Assembly (NCBI GenBank): GCA_905397405.1
Contig: CAJPVJ010000011.1
Location: 31,906-95,905, forward strand
Direction: 5' to 3'
Length of the DNA: 64,000 nucleotides
Source: Oppiella nova
Taxonomy: Eukaryota; Arthropoda; Arachnida; Sarcoptiformes; Oppiidae
Part shown: one piece after another, positions 42,825 to 52,361 of the stretch
Position numbering within the stretch: the stretch's first letter is position 1
Layout: each line of letters opens with the position of its first letter
Program-made: the position numbers and the translations under genes
The notes under the pieces: model-generated
The model's input: only the letters and a program-made list of their open reading frames with translations
Database searches by the model: none
Told to the model about the DNA's origin: nothing

Positions 42825-43823
42825 TCATTTATCTTTCATCTCAAACATACTAAATTCAAAGTTGTCTTTAAAGCTGATTTCCTCTGGGCGTTGTTGTTCC
42901 ATTTTATTCTTAAGAATGACTTCTTTATGCCATACAGGTACAGGCTTTATATTGAGCAATATTCGTCTTGCAATAAAATTACATACATCGAAAGGATAGG
43001 AAAATAAGGCAGGAACCCAGTTATCATGATAAATGATTCGAAATGACTTCCATGTATCTCGATAACTTTCTTTTGCTCCAACGACCTGTTGGCAAAACGT
43101 TAATTGTGTAAACGGATCTATTGTTCCATACATAGGATTAGGCTTTGGATAAAGTTCTGCTGGTCCTTTATGCATAAAATGACATATAAATGACCATAAG
43201 CCTTGGGTATTATCCCAACCAATCATTGGAAAGCCAATAACAAAGGTATGTTTTAACAGGCCATCATCTACAATATGCGCTCTAAGCTCTCTTAAGGTAA
43301 ATCCTGAAAGACCAAAACTTGTCCCCATCACATAAACAACATCTTTCCAATCTCGCTCGATATACTCAGCATCAGTTAAATAAAAAAATACTTTACCTGT
43401 TTTTCGATTAAACAAGATCGGTTTACATAACGGTTTCTTATGATCATATTTAAAGTATGGACTCAAAAAACCATATAAAGTAAAAAACAATAAGAATAAA
43501 TAAACAAATATAACAAATATATATTTATAAATCCCTTCACTATAAAATGGTTTGATCAACATATACATTAAACAACCAATTAAGAAAAGAACTAAAGGTG
43601 ATATAAAAACAAACATACTAAGTGATTTACCCAATCTTGCATAAGATTGATCGATCAGTTCAATATAATCATCATTCATGCTTAGAAAAGACCAGTTATG
43701 ATTGCGTTTAAATTCATCATGAGGATTTAAAAGTACATCACCTTTATCTAATTTGGAAAAAGGTATGTTTTCTTTAAACACATCATAACCAAACACATGT
43801 TTTTTAATTTTACTTTTCATCAC
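42825..43823 (-). CDS. Immunity-like membrane protein, tandem copy 1 of 3 (adjacent to effector)
   Basis: 332 residues. The first gene after the effector, whose stop it overlaps by four bases (ATGA), so translation is coupled to toxin translation, as is usual for cognate immunity genes. The membrane stretch (LSMFVFISPLVLFLIGCLMY and YIFVIFVYLFLLFFTLYGFL) differs from copies 2 and 3; the soluble parts are nearly the same. No signal peptide; the two helices imply inner-membrane location with both ends in the cytoplasm. This is the best candidate for the cognate immunity protein; inference from position. Confidence 0.75.
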   Translation of the reverse strand: MMKSKIKKHVFGYDVFKENIPFSKLDKGDVLLNPHDEFKRNHNWSFLSMNDDYIELIDQSYARLGKSLSMFVFISPLVLFLIGCLMYMLIKPFYSEGIYKYIFVIFVYLFLLFFTLYGFLSPYFKYDHKKPLCKPILFNRKTGKVFFYLTDAEYIERDWKDVVYVMGTSFGLSGFTLRELRAHIVDDGLLKHTFVIGFPMIGWDNTQGLWSFICHFMHKGPAELYPKPNPMYGTIDPFTQLTFCQQVVGAKESYRDTWKSFRIIYHDNWVPALFSYPFDVCNFIARRILLNIKPVPVWHKEVILKNKMEQQRPEEISFKDNFEFSMFEMKDK

Positions 43824-46804
43824 ATTACCGTCTTTAACTGATCTGTTTGCTCGAAGATATCGCTAAATCTTTTCTTTTCAGTATTGGTCGATAGTAGGCA
43901 TCGTTGTATCCATATTTGAATATTGTTCTCTTTTACAAAATAGGCAATTAAAGAAAGAATGATGCCTAAAGCAATTGCAATCCATCCAAAAGGATTAAGC
44001 ATAAAAATCATTACTGAGCCTATAATTACACTAACACCACTAGCGGCCAAAATAAAACCATAAGTAGACTCTCCATTAAGACTTGCGTTAACCCCATTAT
44101 ATACATCAAATCCACCAAAAATTAATCCTGCAAATAATCCAAAACCTCGCCAAATTTTTCCTGCTAAAACACTTCTATCATCTGTAGTGAGTTTTAAAAT
44201 AAAACTATTCATTGACTTTAACAGCCGTGACTGTGACGTGATTTTATCACTTGAGTTCAACAGTGCGCCCACTGCTTCTACAGTGGACATGGTTAGACCA
44301 ATCACAGCGGCACTTCTGCGACCAACTTTTTCATATTTATTGTCAAAACTTTGACTAAAAACAGTACAAATTGCCCAGCCTTGTAAACCAACAATTGCGA
44401 CTTTAATCATAAAGAATTTAAAATAATCTGAGCTTGGGCTTGGCTCTATAACATCTTCAGCAATAACGCTGACATTCATCGCACTTTGTTTTTTTAATAA
44501 CTCAGCATGCTTTTTTACAGCTTCTCTAAAGTTTTTTGGTAAATTTCTCTCAAACTCAGGATTTACTTCTAAACGTGGCACATCTATATATTTTAGATGT
44601 TTGTATTTGTCATATAGATAGTTCCAATCACTATTTTTTATGACATTGCCTAGACCATTATCTTTACCCACAATATTTTGATGTGATCTATAATAATTTC
44701 GCATTTTCGTGTTGAAATCGCTTTTGTTCGTAAAAGTAATTCGCTCAGACTTGATTTCAGACAAACTAAACATTGAAATCATTAAAGGCTGGAATGGATG
44801 AGCAGCTAAAGCATTCGGGGCAGATAGCCCTGTGATATTTAAAAAGGCTTTGCTGATATTCGTCAACAATGTAAATTTTAATTCTTCCGTTCGAGCTGTA
44901 CTTAAAAAGCCATGAAAGGAATTAATGAAATCCCCAAAAGGCTGTGTAGCAAAAGCTCCATTTAAATTAGTCAGCGACCATTTATTAATTTGTTCATTTA
45001 ACTTTTGACGAAGTCCATTTGAATTTAAAGCAAGAAAATTTAAAAAGTAATTGTTAGGATCTCGCGTGTTGTATAAGTATTGCCCCATGTATTTATTCAT
45101 TTTTGGACATAATTTGCTACTTTCTAAAACTAGATTGACACACATGCCAAGAGAAACACCATCAACTAAATTATCTTTTTCTTGGTTAAAGAAAAAATGG
45201 TCCGCAATTACGCTTTCCTTAAGAAACTCCTGACCTATTCCATCCAATTCATCCGCATAGGCTGTCTGCTGTTGCTTTTTCTGCTTAAGCGTGGCTAAAC
45301 CCGCACTAAATCTATTTGAATCAATATATTGAATATATTTTGTATTCCATTCTTTATTTTTTCCTATTTGTTCTGCTGCTTTTTGCGCTCGCTCCTCGGC
45401 ATTGAGTTCTTCTGTTGATTTTTTCTCATTCCACCTCTCCTCAAGGACCTCACCATAAATTGCTCCAGGACCGTTAATCATACGATTAAGCTCTTTAGCT
45501 TCTTCTTTTCGTTTTAATTCTTCATTGGTAAAGTAAGGATAATCATTAATCCCAAAGTTATTTTTTAACACTTCTAATGTGTTAACAGTTTTTTCATCAT
45601 CCGTATAATCTTCGTCACTCATCATTTGATTTGCGACTTGAGCTGAAATATCCATCACTACGCCAACAGGGTCATCAATCGCAAATACAGCTCCAAAAAG
45701 TATTCTTGCTTTTGCATCATTTGATAAAGCCTCGGTGAGCTCCTCTTTGCTATGCTCTTTAAGAAATGAATCATCCAAACTTGAGTCTGAAAATATTCTA
45801 TAAGCTAAATTATTAGTTTTAACTTGGTTAATATCTTCATTTTGAGACATAGTGTCTTCAAGTATATCTGTAGGTGTCTTCCCTGACAGATAGGAAAAAT
45901 ACTCTGAATATGAAAATAAATCTTTTGATATATTATTTTTTAATAGACTGTTTTCTAAAATCCCTTCACCTTTTTCACCCGACTTCCATATTGTTATATA
46001 ATCTGCACAAAAATTCTCAATTCCCGCCTTCATTGGGAATGTGCCTTTTTCGTATTGTCCTGCAATAAATTTTTTTACGTCAAATTTATCCATATATTTT
46101 TCGTAAAATTCAGGTGACTTGTTTCTCAGCTTCGTTGCTTTGCTCCATGCGTTTTCAGAATATTTTAAATATACAAAAGAGGCTTCCTTGGGTTTGGGTA
46201 CAACGATCGTTAAAGCATTTGCTCTATGCTTAATATTCATGCAAGGCTCATCACCCTGCTCCATTAAAACTAAGGGTCTAGATGAGTAATCTTGATCATA
46301 ATTTGATTCATTAATACGTTTTAAAAAGCCCTTTTCAGAAATTTTATATTCTTGCCATTGGTTTAAGTGTTTTAGGAAAACATATAAAAAACCTTTTCTT
46401 AAAGTACTCCCTTTAAAACCATACTGTTCCATTGATGTTTCAGTTTTGTGTTTAGGATAACTATAACTACCCTTTGTGGCTGTTACCCTAATCGTATTCA
46501 GAGACTCAACTGGTGCTTCAAGATTATTTTCTGAATCATGACTAGATGCTTCTAAAGCTGACGTGGCTGTTGAAGCTTGCGGACTAGGTGGCTTATAGGA
46601 GTTAATAAAATCAAACTTGGTTTCTTCTAAACCCGATAAATATTCTTTGATATCTGATTTTATATCCTCTATTTCATACAATTCACTTTGATTTTCAGCC
46701 ATATCAAGTGGAATATTTGTACCTGTTGATGAAAATATATAGCGATTCACAAAAATCTTTAAGCCAATATCTCTTTTACAAAAATCACAACTCTTAGAAT
46801 CCAT
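43820..46804 (-). CDS. Large T6SS effector candidate, VasX-like architecture
   Basis: 994 residues. The N-terminus has a paired-cysteine start (CDFCKRD) like the VasX / BTH_I2691-type effectors, and a long soluble middle with no recognised enzyme motif. The last 220 residues hold about five hydrophobic helices (about 795-818, 831-849, 888-903, 915-936, 939-957), typical of membrane-disrupting T6SS effectors. There is no signal peptide. The start overlaps the DUF4123 stop by 11 bases, and the gene sits between adaptor and immunity-like genes, so delivery on the VgrG tip is likely. Pore formation is inferred from architecture only. No breaks in the reading frame. Confidence 0.72.
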   Translation of the reverse strand: MDSKSCDFCKRDIGLKIFVNRYIFSSTGTNIPLDMAENQSELYEIEDIKSDIKEYLSGLEETKFDFINSYKPPSPQASTATSALEASSHDSENNLEAPVESLNTIRVTATKGSYSYPKHKTETSMEQYGFKGSTLRKGFLYVFLKHLNQWQEYKISEKGFLKRINESNYDQDYSSRPLVLMEQGDEPCMNIKHRANALTIVVPKPKEASFVYLKYSENAWSKATKLRNKSPEFYEKYMDKFDVKKFIAGQYEKGTFPMKAGIENFCADYITIWKSGEKGEGILENSLLKNNISKDLFSYSEYFSYLSGKTPTDILEDTMSQNEDINQVKTNNLAYRIFSDSSLDDSFLKEHSKEELTEALSNDAKARILFGAVFAIDDPVGVVMDISAQVANQMMSDEDYTDDEKTVNTLEVLKNNFGINDYPYFTNEELKRKEEAKELNRMINGPGAIYGEVLEERWNEKKSTEELNAEERAQKAAEQIGKNKEWNTKYIQYIDSNRFSAGLATLKQKKQQQTAYADELDGIGQEFLKESVIADHFFFNQEKDNLVDGVSLGMCVNLVLESSKLCPKMNKYMGQYLYNTRDPNNYFLNFLALNSNGLRQKLNEQINKWSLTNLNGAFATQPFGDFINSFHGFLSTARTEELKFTLLTNISKAFLNITGLSAPNALAAHPFQPLMISMFSLSEIKSERITFTNKSDFNTKMRNYYRSHQNIVGKDNGLGNVIKNSDWNYLYDKYKHLKYIDVPRLEVNPEFERNLPKNFREAVKKHAELLKKQSAMNVSVIAEDVIEPSPSSDYFKFFMIKVAIVGLQGWAICTVFSQSFDNKYEKVGRRSAAVIGLTMSTVEAVGALLNSSDKITSQSRLLKSMNSFILKLTTDDRSVLAGKIWRGFGLFAGLIFGGFDVYNGVNASLNGESTYGFILAASGVSVIIGSVMIFMLNPFGWIAIALGIILSLIAYFVKENNIQIWIQRCLLSTNTEKKRFSDIFEQTDQLKTVM

Positions 46805-47651
46805 ACATCACCTTATTTTTTAAATTTTCATCATCAATATTTTGTTTTTTAAAAAAATCATCCCACTCAGACGTTGAAAGCTGTTTGCTTGCCTGTTCAT
46901 AGCCTTTGGGACTTTCTGTTAAACGTTGAAAAAAGTGGGTTTCAAGAAAGCTTTCACCGATTAAATCTGCATGAAAAATGGATGCTACAGCATCATCCTT
47001 GGTCAAAATCCCTTTATTTTTTATTAAGTCTGCATAATTAAAAATCTGACTAACTTTTAAAAAGTATGCTGGCAGGTCGTCAGTCTTGAATTTTAACTTT
47101 TCAAATACTCTGTTGTTTACACTGATTTTGTCCAATAAATCATGATCAGGCTGTTGAATAAAATCCCCTTCAGATCCAGCGTCAAAGCACAATGTTTCAT
47201 TTAAGAAATTAAATTCAATATTTTTAAAATATTTATTGATCCATAAAAAATCCTGACTCTCAAAATAATTGAGTAACATCCAAATTTTCGGATCAAAAAA
47301 CCGATACAAATACTTCTTAGCGCCTATTTCATAGACTAAATTTTGTTTTAAGTGATCAACAATATCAGGTTCTCGAGTTGGAACACTTTTAAACGTCATT
47401 AGAAAAAAAGGTGAAAGCCCCGCTTTGATCTGATTTTGATCATGTTGCTTTATTTCATCGACAAGCGAAGCATCAACTGAATTTAAGCGCAATAAATACG
47501 GAAAAACATGCTGTACATTCTTCGCATAATCAGGTGCTAAAGACTTAAGTTGAGCTTCCACATCATAAAAATATTGCGCATTTAGATTCGGGTCAATAAT
47601 GACGTAATCATACTCAATCACTTCTTTTGGATGTATAGCCGCTAATAACAT
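46794..47651 (-). CDS. DUF4123 T6SS adaptor (Tap/Tec-type chaperone)
   Basis: Adaptor that loads an effector onto its VgrG. Seen: N-terminal YDYVIIDPNLNAQYFYD and LKSLAPDYAKNVQHVFPYLLRL, then FFLMTFKSVPTREPDIVDHL and KKYLYRFFDPKIWMLLNYF, the usual DUF4123 landmarks (partial). A C-terminal extension of about 120 residues probably recognises the cargo. Length 285. It overlaps the vgrG stop by one base and the effector start by 11, so all three are coupled. Confidence 0.85.
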   Translation of the reverse strand: MLLAAIHPKEVIEYDYVIIDPNLNAQYFYDVEAQLKSLAPDYAKNVQHVFPYLLRLNSVDASLVDEIKQHDQNQIKAGLSPFFLMTFKSVPTREPDIVDHLKQNLVYEIGAKKYLYRFFDPKIWMLLNYFESQDFLWINKYFKNIEFNFLNETLCFDAGSEGDFIQQPDHDLLDKISVNNRVFEKLKFKTDDLPAYFLKVSQIFNYADLIKNKGILTKDDAVASIFHADLIGESFLETHFFQRLTESPKGYEQASKQLSTSEWDDFFKKQNIDDENLKNKVMYGF

Positions 47652-50278
47652 TATGAAAGCTCCACAGAAGCATCACCTTTTGCCGCAGCACCAGAAACAC
47701 GCATTTCACAAATAGGAAGCTGAGGAATGTCTGAATTAATCTTCGCACCACTGGTAAACTTCTGTTGCCCCGACTTCACCTGAAACAAACCACCTGTAGT
47801 TGAAAATACCCCTGAGCCATTAATCTTTAATTCAGAACCATCCCCTATCAGTCTGATCTCTTTCGGGCTGGTAATATAAACTGCTTCTTCAGTAGAGATA
47901 ATTTGAATCCCTTTACGTGCAATCACATCTGCACCACCATCTTGAGCTTGAAGTTCAACTTTGCCTTTTCCAGCAAATAACCTTGCCCCTTCCTGTGCCG
48001 CAAAAAGACTGATCTTAGCACTGGCATGCCCAATCAAAGCCTTTTGTGTACTTAGGTTGATACTGTCGCCTGCGGTATGACTGATTTGCCCATCTGCTGA
48101 TAGATGAATATCTTCGTTACTGGCAAGCGCAATCGAATTAGGGGAAGCCAACATCATCACCGCAGACTTAAATGCATTTGCTTTTTTCGGATCTTGTTGG
48201 TCTAGTGTATTGATAAACCCTTTTATTCTTTCCAACACCTCCAAAGGATCAGTTTGCTGATTCTTAGCAACTTCACTTAAGGCTTTGGAATTATTTAGAC
48301 TACTTTCTAACTGACTTTTGGCGGCGGTTGCATCGAGATGGTTACCTGAAGCTGAGTCTTGAGCATAGGTACTCAGCAATAGACCTTGCCCAGCTCGTAA
48401 CGCTCCCCATTGGTCTGTTCTTAGTTCAAAGCCTTCGCCTCGCCCTTTACTGGTATCAGTTTCTTTAGGATGACTCAGATTACCAAGGTTAAGTTGACTC
48501 GTGCCGTGACTGCTTTGTAGCTGGCTGCTAATTTGCTCTGTGGTATCGTCAAATCTAAGCTGGTTGTAGCCACTGCCTTTAACTTCTCGACTTTTGATCC
48601 CCGCTAGTTTTTTGGTGTCAGGTAATTGGCCTTTGTCATCAAATTTGGTTGGACTTCGTTGTGCTTCATGGATCCGCCCCACCACAAATGGTCGGTCAAT
48701 ATTGCCATCAAAGAAATCTATCACGACAATCTCGCCGATCCTCGGTAAGAACCGTGCACCATAGCCTTCACCTGCCCACGGGGTCAGTACATCCACCCAA
48801 GCGGAATCGGTGTCGTTGTCATTGCTCCCTGCTCCACCATCATGACTGTGATCTTCATTGCGGGTAAACAGGAAGCGAACTTTAATACGTCCCCATTCAT
48901 CGACATGAATTTCTTCTCCACTTGGTCCAACTACTTTGGCTCGTTGTGGATGGGTACTAGGACGATGTTGTAGTGGGTGGTATTCAGGAACAGTGGTGAT
49001 ATTACGACGTTGTAGTACCAATTGATTGGCTTGGCGTTCTGGGTTGTTTGAGTCTACATTTGAATTGACCCAATTGCTCTGTTGGAGCAAGTGATTGATT
49101 TGCTCGCTCAGATCTTTGGGTAAGTTGTTTTGGTTATAGAATGTCTTTGACGTGATCAGAAACTCTTTGTCTGAGCCACTGTGTTGATCTATTTCTGGGT
49201 GTTCGTTTAACTCAAACCAGTAACCTACTTGTGCATCACGTACAGTGGAGTTGGCTATAAATTGCTTGGATTGAGCATCGTAATAATGACTGAGGTTTTG
49301 GTTAATCTTTTCAATCTGATTGTTATTTGACGCGGTTGCTTGATCTTCACCACTTAGGTCTTGAATCCATGCTGGACTGATATGCCAAGCTTGTTCTAAA
49401 CCGAGGCTGGCATTGTTTTGGTTTTGACTGTGTTGATGTTTGCTTTGAACACTGCCTGCACCCTCTTCTTGTTCTAACACATCTGCTTGCCAGCGTTGTA
49501 CGTGGACAGCAGTGGGTTGTAAGCTACGTTGCCCAATAAAGCTGGTGATGCTGTCTTGTTGTTCGGTGGCACTGCTACGATGGAAGCGGATCTTTCTTCG
49601 TTCTAGCGCTTTGTATTCGCTGTTATCATCCACCAAACGCAGTTTTTGTGGCTGAATTTGAGTCGCAGAACTAGGCACAATCAATTGCGCTTCATCAATC
49701 AACCAGTTGATCCCTTCACTGCGCATCAAGCGGGTTAAAAATGCATAGTCGCTTTCGTTACTCTGCATGATGAATGGGCGGATATCGTAATCTTTTTTCA
49801 GTCCACTTTTATCCAAGCTTAGACTGGAGGCAAAGAGTGGGCTTTTGTCTTGCCATTCTTTAAACAGCGTTTCTATGACTTGAACAACCGACTTATTCAT
49901 AAACACTCGGCTGTTACGGCGTTTATGCCACAGTGAAGTGGCATCTTCGAGTTTGAGTTTATATAGCGTGAGTGCGCCATCACTCTGCCCTTGTGCGGCT
50001 TCAGTAATCACTCCTGTGCTACGAAACAGTTGCCCATGATCTGTGACTTGATCAATGGCCACTTGGCTACCGATGAATTGTTTAAGGGGAATCACAGCTG
50101 AAGTGGCAAGGCAAATCAGTTCAATAGACACACCTTGGTTTAGACCATGTTGTCCATCGATACGTTGTAAGAAGACTTGAGCAGTCAAATCAGGATTGCT
50201 AAATTGGATATGCAAGGCTCGTTTTTGCGCAGTCAATCCAAGGTGTTGCAGAGCCGAAAATATATTGGCAAAATTCAT
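47651..50278 (-). CDS. vgrG: Type VI secretion tip protein VgrG
   Basis: Spike protein at the T6SS tube tip, 875 residues. Seen: gp27-like N-terminal part (FLQRIDGQHGLNQGVSIEL, RNSRVFMNKSVVQVIETLF, FIMQSNESDYAFLTRLMRSEG), the gp5-like OB fold with HPQRAKVVGPSGEEIHVDEWGR, WVDVLTPWAGEGYGARFLPR and EIVVIDFFDGNIDRP, then a DUF2345-type repeat beta-helix. The C-terminus ends in a short extension (ICEMRVSGAAAKGDASVEL). No enzymatic C-terminal domain is recognised. No PAAR gene is nearby. It is the first gene of the cargo operon. Confidence 0.95.
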   Translation of the reverse strand: MNFANIFSALQHLGLTAQKRALHIQFSNPDLTAQVFLQRIDGQHGLNQGVSIELICLATSAVIPLKQFIGSQVAIDQVTDHGQLFRSTGVITEAAQGQSDGALTLYKLKLEDATSLWHKRRNSRVFMNKSVVQVIETLFKEWQDKSPLFASSLSLDKSGLKKDYDIRPFIMQSNESDYAFLTRLMRSEGINWLIDEAQLIVPSSATQIQPQKLRLVDDNSEYKALERRKIRFHRSSATEQQDSITSFIGQRSLQPTAVHVQRWQADVLEQEEGAGSVQSKHQHSQNQNNASLGLEQAWHISPAWIQDLSGEDQATASNNNQIEKINQNLSHYYDAQSKQFIANSTVRDAQVGYWFELNEHPEIDQHSGSDKEFLITSKTFYNQNNLPKDLSEQINHLLQQSNWVNSNVDSNNPERQANQLVLQRRNITTVPEYHPLQHRPSTHPQRAKVVGPSGEEIHVDEWGRIKVRFLFTRNEDHSHDGGAGSNDNDTDSAWVDVLTPWAGEGYGARFLPRIGEIVVIDFFDGNIDRPFVVGRIHEAQRSPTKFDDKGQLPDTKKLAGIKSREVKGSGYNQLRFDDTTEQISSQLQSSHGTSQLNLGNLSHPKETDTSKGRGEGFELRTDQWGALRAGQGLLLSTYAQDSASGNHLDATAAKSQLESSLNNSKALSEVAKNQQTDPLEVLERIKGFINTLDQQDPKKANAFKSAVMMLASPNSIALASNEDIHLSADGQISHTAGDSINLSTQKALIGHASAKISLFAAQEGARLFAGKGKVELQAQDGGADVIARKGIQIISTEEAVYITSPKEIRLIGDGSELKINGSGVFSTTGGLFQVKSGQQKFTSGAKINSDIPQLPICEMRVSGAAAKGDASVELS

Positions 50279-50298
50279 TTTCTTATCAAACTTAAAAT

Positions 50299-50327
50299 AA
50301 TATTAATATTTATGAATATTTAATCAA
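50299..50327 (-). promoter_or_regulatory. Possible vgrG operon promoter
   Basis: On the minus strand TTGATT (50322-50327), 17-base spacer, AATATT (50299-50304). Weak -10 match. It lies about 20 bases upstream of the vgrG ATG. Confidence 0.3.
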
Positions 50328-50382
50328 AAAAAACGATTGAATCCTAGTTTATTGATCGGTTAATTTTTTAAAATTTGTAAAA

Positions 50383-50416
50383 AAATCTCAACATTAAATG
50401 CTTAATGTTGAGATTT
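50383..50416 (-). terminator. Rho-independent terminator after fabI
   Basis: Fifteen-bp stem (50383-50397 with 50402-50416), loop ATGC. On the minus strand the last arm runs into a T-run. It separates fabI from vgrG transcription. Confidence 0.85.
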
Positions 50417-50451
50417 ATATTTTTAATTCAAATTGTTATATAGACTAAATG

Positions 50452-51255
50452 CTATTCGCTGTCCATCATTGACTGGCTCATACCGACCGTATTAAAACCA
50501 GCATCAACATATAGAATTTCACCAGTGATCCCATTTGCCCAAGGTGAGCATAGGAATAAGGCTGCGTTACCAACATCTTCAATCGTAACATTACGTTTTA
50601 ACGGTGCAATTTTTTCATTGGCATCTAACATTTTACGGAAAGATTTAATCCCAGATGCCGCTAAAGTACGGATTGGACCTGCTGAAATTGCATTTACACG
50701 GATACCCTCAGCACCTAAGCTTGATGCTAAATAACGTACACCTGCTTCCAAAGATGCTTTCGCCATACCCATAACATTATAGTTTGGCATAACAGACTCT
50801 GAACCTTGGTAAGTTAAAGTCAATAAACAGCCTTGGCGAGCCAACAATAAAGGTTTTGCTGCGCGTGCCATAGCAACAAAACTATAAGCGCTGATGTCAT
50901 GGGCAATTTTAAAACCTTCACGATCTGTGACGTCCGTGAAATCACCATCAAGTGTATGCGCAGGTGCAAAGCCGATTGAATGTACAACACCATCCAAACC
51001 ATCCCAATGCTTCGCTAATTCAGTAAATGCATGGTCAATTTCAGCATCCACAGCAACATCACAAGGGAAAACTAAAGTAGAACCGAATTGTTCTGCAAAA
51101 TCATCTACACGTTTTTTTAGTTTATCGTTTGGATAAGTAAATGCGAGTTCTGCACCTTCACGATGTAATGCCTGAGCAATACCAAATGCAATGGATAATT
51201 TACTTGCAATACCCGCGATTAAAAAGCGTTTACCTGCCAATAGTCCTTGTGCCAT
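50452..51255 (-). CDS. fabI: Enoyl-[acyl-carrier-protein] reductase FabI (NADH)
   Basis: Last reductive step of fatty-acid elongation; target of triclosan. Seen: the Rossmann start [23 protein letters not shown], the catalytic Tyr-x6-Lys ([19 protein letters not shown]), and [14 protein letters not shown] with the substrate loop. Length 267 fits. Its own terminator follows. Confidence 0.96.
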   Translation of the reverse strand: MAQGLLAGKRFLIAGIASKLSIAFGIAQALHREGAELAFTYPNDKLKKRVDDFAEQFGSTLVFPCDVAVDAEIDHAFTELAKHWDGLDGVVHSIGFAPAHTLDGDFTDVTDREGFKIAHDISAYSFVAMARAAKPLLLARQGCLLTLTYQGSESVMPNYNVMGMAKASLEAGVRYLASSLGAEGIRVNAISAGPIRTLAASGIKSFRKMLDANEKIAPLKRNVTIEDVGNAALFLCSPWANGITGEILYVDAGFNTVGMSQSMMDSE

Positions 51256-51353
51256 GAAATTCTCACCTGATCAATTTTGTAAGCATAATGCCAAGTCTTG
51301 ACCCATAACTAAATTGCATAATGCATCTTTTTTTAAAAGTTTACTAAAAACAT

Positions 51354-51380
51354 AAAAAAAGCGCACTGAATCGAGTGCGC
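51354..51380 (-). terminator. Rho-independent terminator after BI-1 gene
   Basis: Stem GCGCACT / AGTGCGC, six-base loop. On the minus strand it is followed by seven T. Confidence 0.9.
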
Positions 51381-51415
51381 CTTTTCAAATCTATCAATCG
51401 ATATAAAGGGAATGA

Positions 51416-52150
51416 TTAATCATCACCTTGCAACAAGCTCAATAAACGTAAGAATGAATAGTACATCCATACCAATGTTGCCAATAAAGCGATACCACAT
51501 AACCATTCATAAGCTTTCGGTGCACGTTGTGCAGCAGCAGATTCAATCAAATCGAAATCAAGAATCAAGTTCAATGATGCGATCACCGCAACAAATGCAG
51601 CAAAACCAATACCTAAAATGCTGCTTTCAAATAAGAATGGAATGCTTGAACCAAAAGCCAAACGCATAATGAACTGCACCACAAAAACCAATGCAATTGC
51701 GATAGATGCTGAAATCACAATAGATTTAAATTTTTCAGTTGCACGAATAATTTGGAATTTATATAAACCAAACATCACTAAAGTTGTGATAAATGTAGCT
51801 AAAAGTGCTTGTAATGGTACGCCCGGAAACTTCAGTTGGAAGATCACTGAAACACCACCCAAAAATGCACCTTCAAAGAACGCATAAGGAATAGCTAAAA
51901 CACGTGCCGTATTCGGCTTAAATGTAGCAACCAATCCAAGAATCAAACCACCAATTGCACCGACCATTGCGGCAGCATAGGCAATTCCAACATTCATTGT
52001 GGTAAAGCTATAGAAAAAAATTCCAACACCGAGTATGGCCGCAATAACAGTCAATAAAACTGATTTTTGAATTGCGCCTTGTACAGTCATTGGCTGTTCA
52101 TAATCTGCATACGTTTCCGCACGCGTTAAAATTGGGTTATTACTTTGCAT
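51416..52150 (-). CDS. Bax inhibitor-1 / YccA family membrane protein
   Basis: Inner-membrane protein of the BI-1 (TMBIM) family, 244 residues from the ATG at 52150, which has AAGAGA seven bases upstream (a TTG six bases earlier is possible). Seven hydrophobic segments, including SVLLTVIAAILGVGIFFYSF, AYAAAMVGAIGGLILGLVA, and a C-terminal YEWLCGIALLATLVWMYYSFL. The family has been linked to calcium leak and to control of the FtsH protease; the role here is not known. Stand-alone gene. Confidence 0.88.
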   Translation of the reverse strand: MQSNNPILTRAETYADYEQPMTVQGAIQKSVLLTVIAAILGVGIFFYSFTTMNVGIAYAAAMVGAIGGLILGLVATFKPNTARVLAIPYAFFEGAFLGGVSVIFQLKFPGVPLQALLATFITTLVMFGLYKFQIIRATEKFKSIVISASIAIALVFVVQFIMRLAFGSSIPFLFESSILGIGFAAFVAVIASLNLILDFDLIESAAAQRAPKAYEWLCGIALLATLVWMYYSFLRLLSLLQGDD

Positions 52151-52293
52151 AGTCAATCTCTTTGTAATAATTCAAATATATATAAGGATATTAAAACGTT
52201 TTTTATGCAAACAATTTGAACTGCTTGCTATTTTTTGTAACGAGTTGTCAGAGGACATCAGCTTTAGTATAGCTTAAAAAACCAAAATGCATA

Positions 52294-52320
52294 GCAAAAA
52301 AAGAGGCTAAAAAGCCTCTT
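52294..52320 (-). terminator. Rho-independent terminator after orn
   Basis: Stem AAGAGGCT / AGCCTCTT around AAAA, A-rich on the plus strand left side giving a T-run on the minus strand. Confidence 0.85.
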
Positions 52321-52361
52321 CTTTCAATCTGATATGTAATGAGATTTAACCACTCAAATGA

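Noticed and set aside
39664-50278. Prophage or conjugative element as the source of the accessory block
   Set aside because: VgrG could suggest phage tail, but no other phage, integrase or transfer gene is present; a T6SS cargo island fits better.
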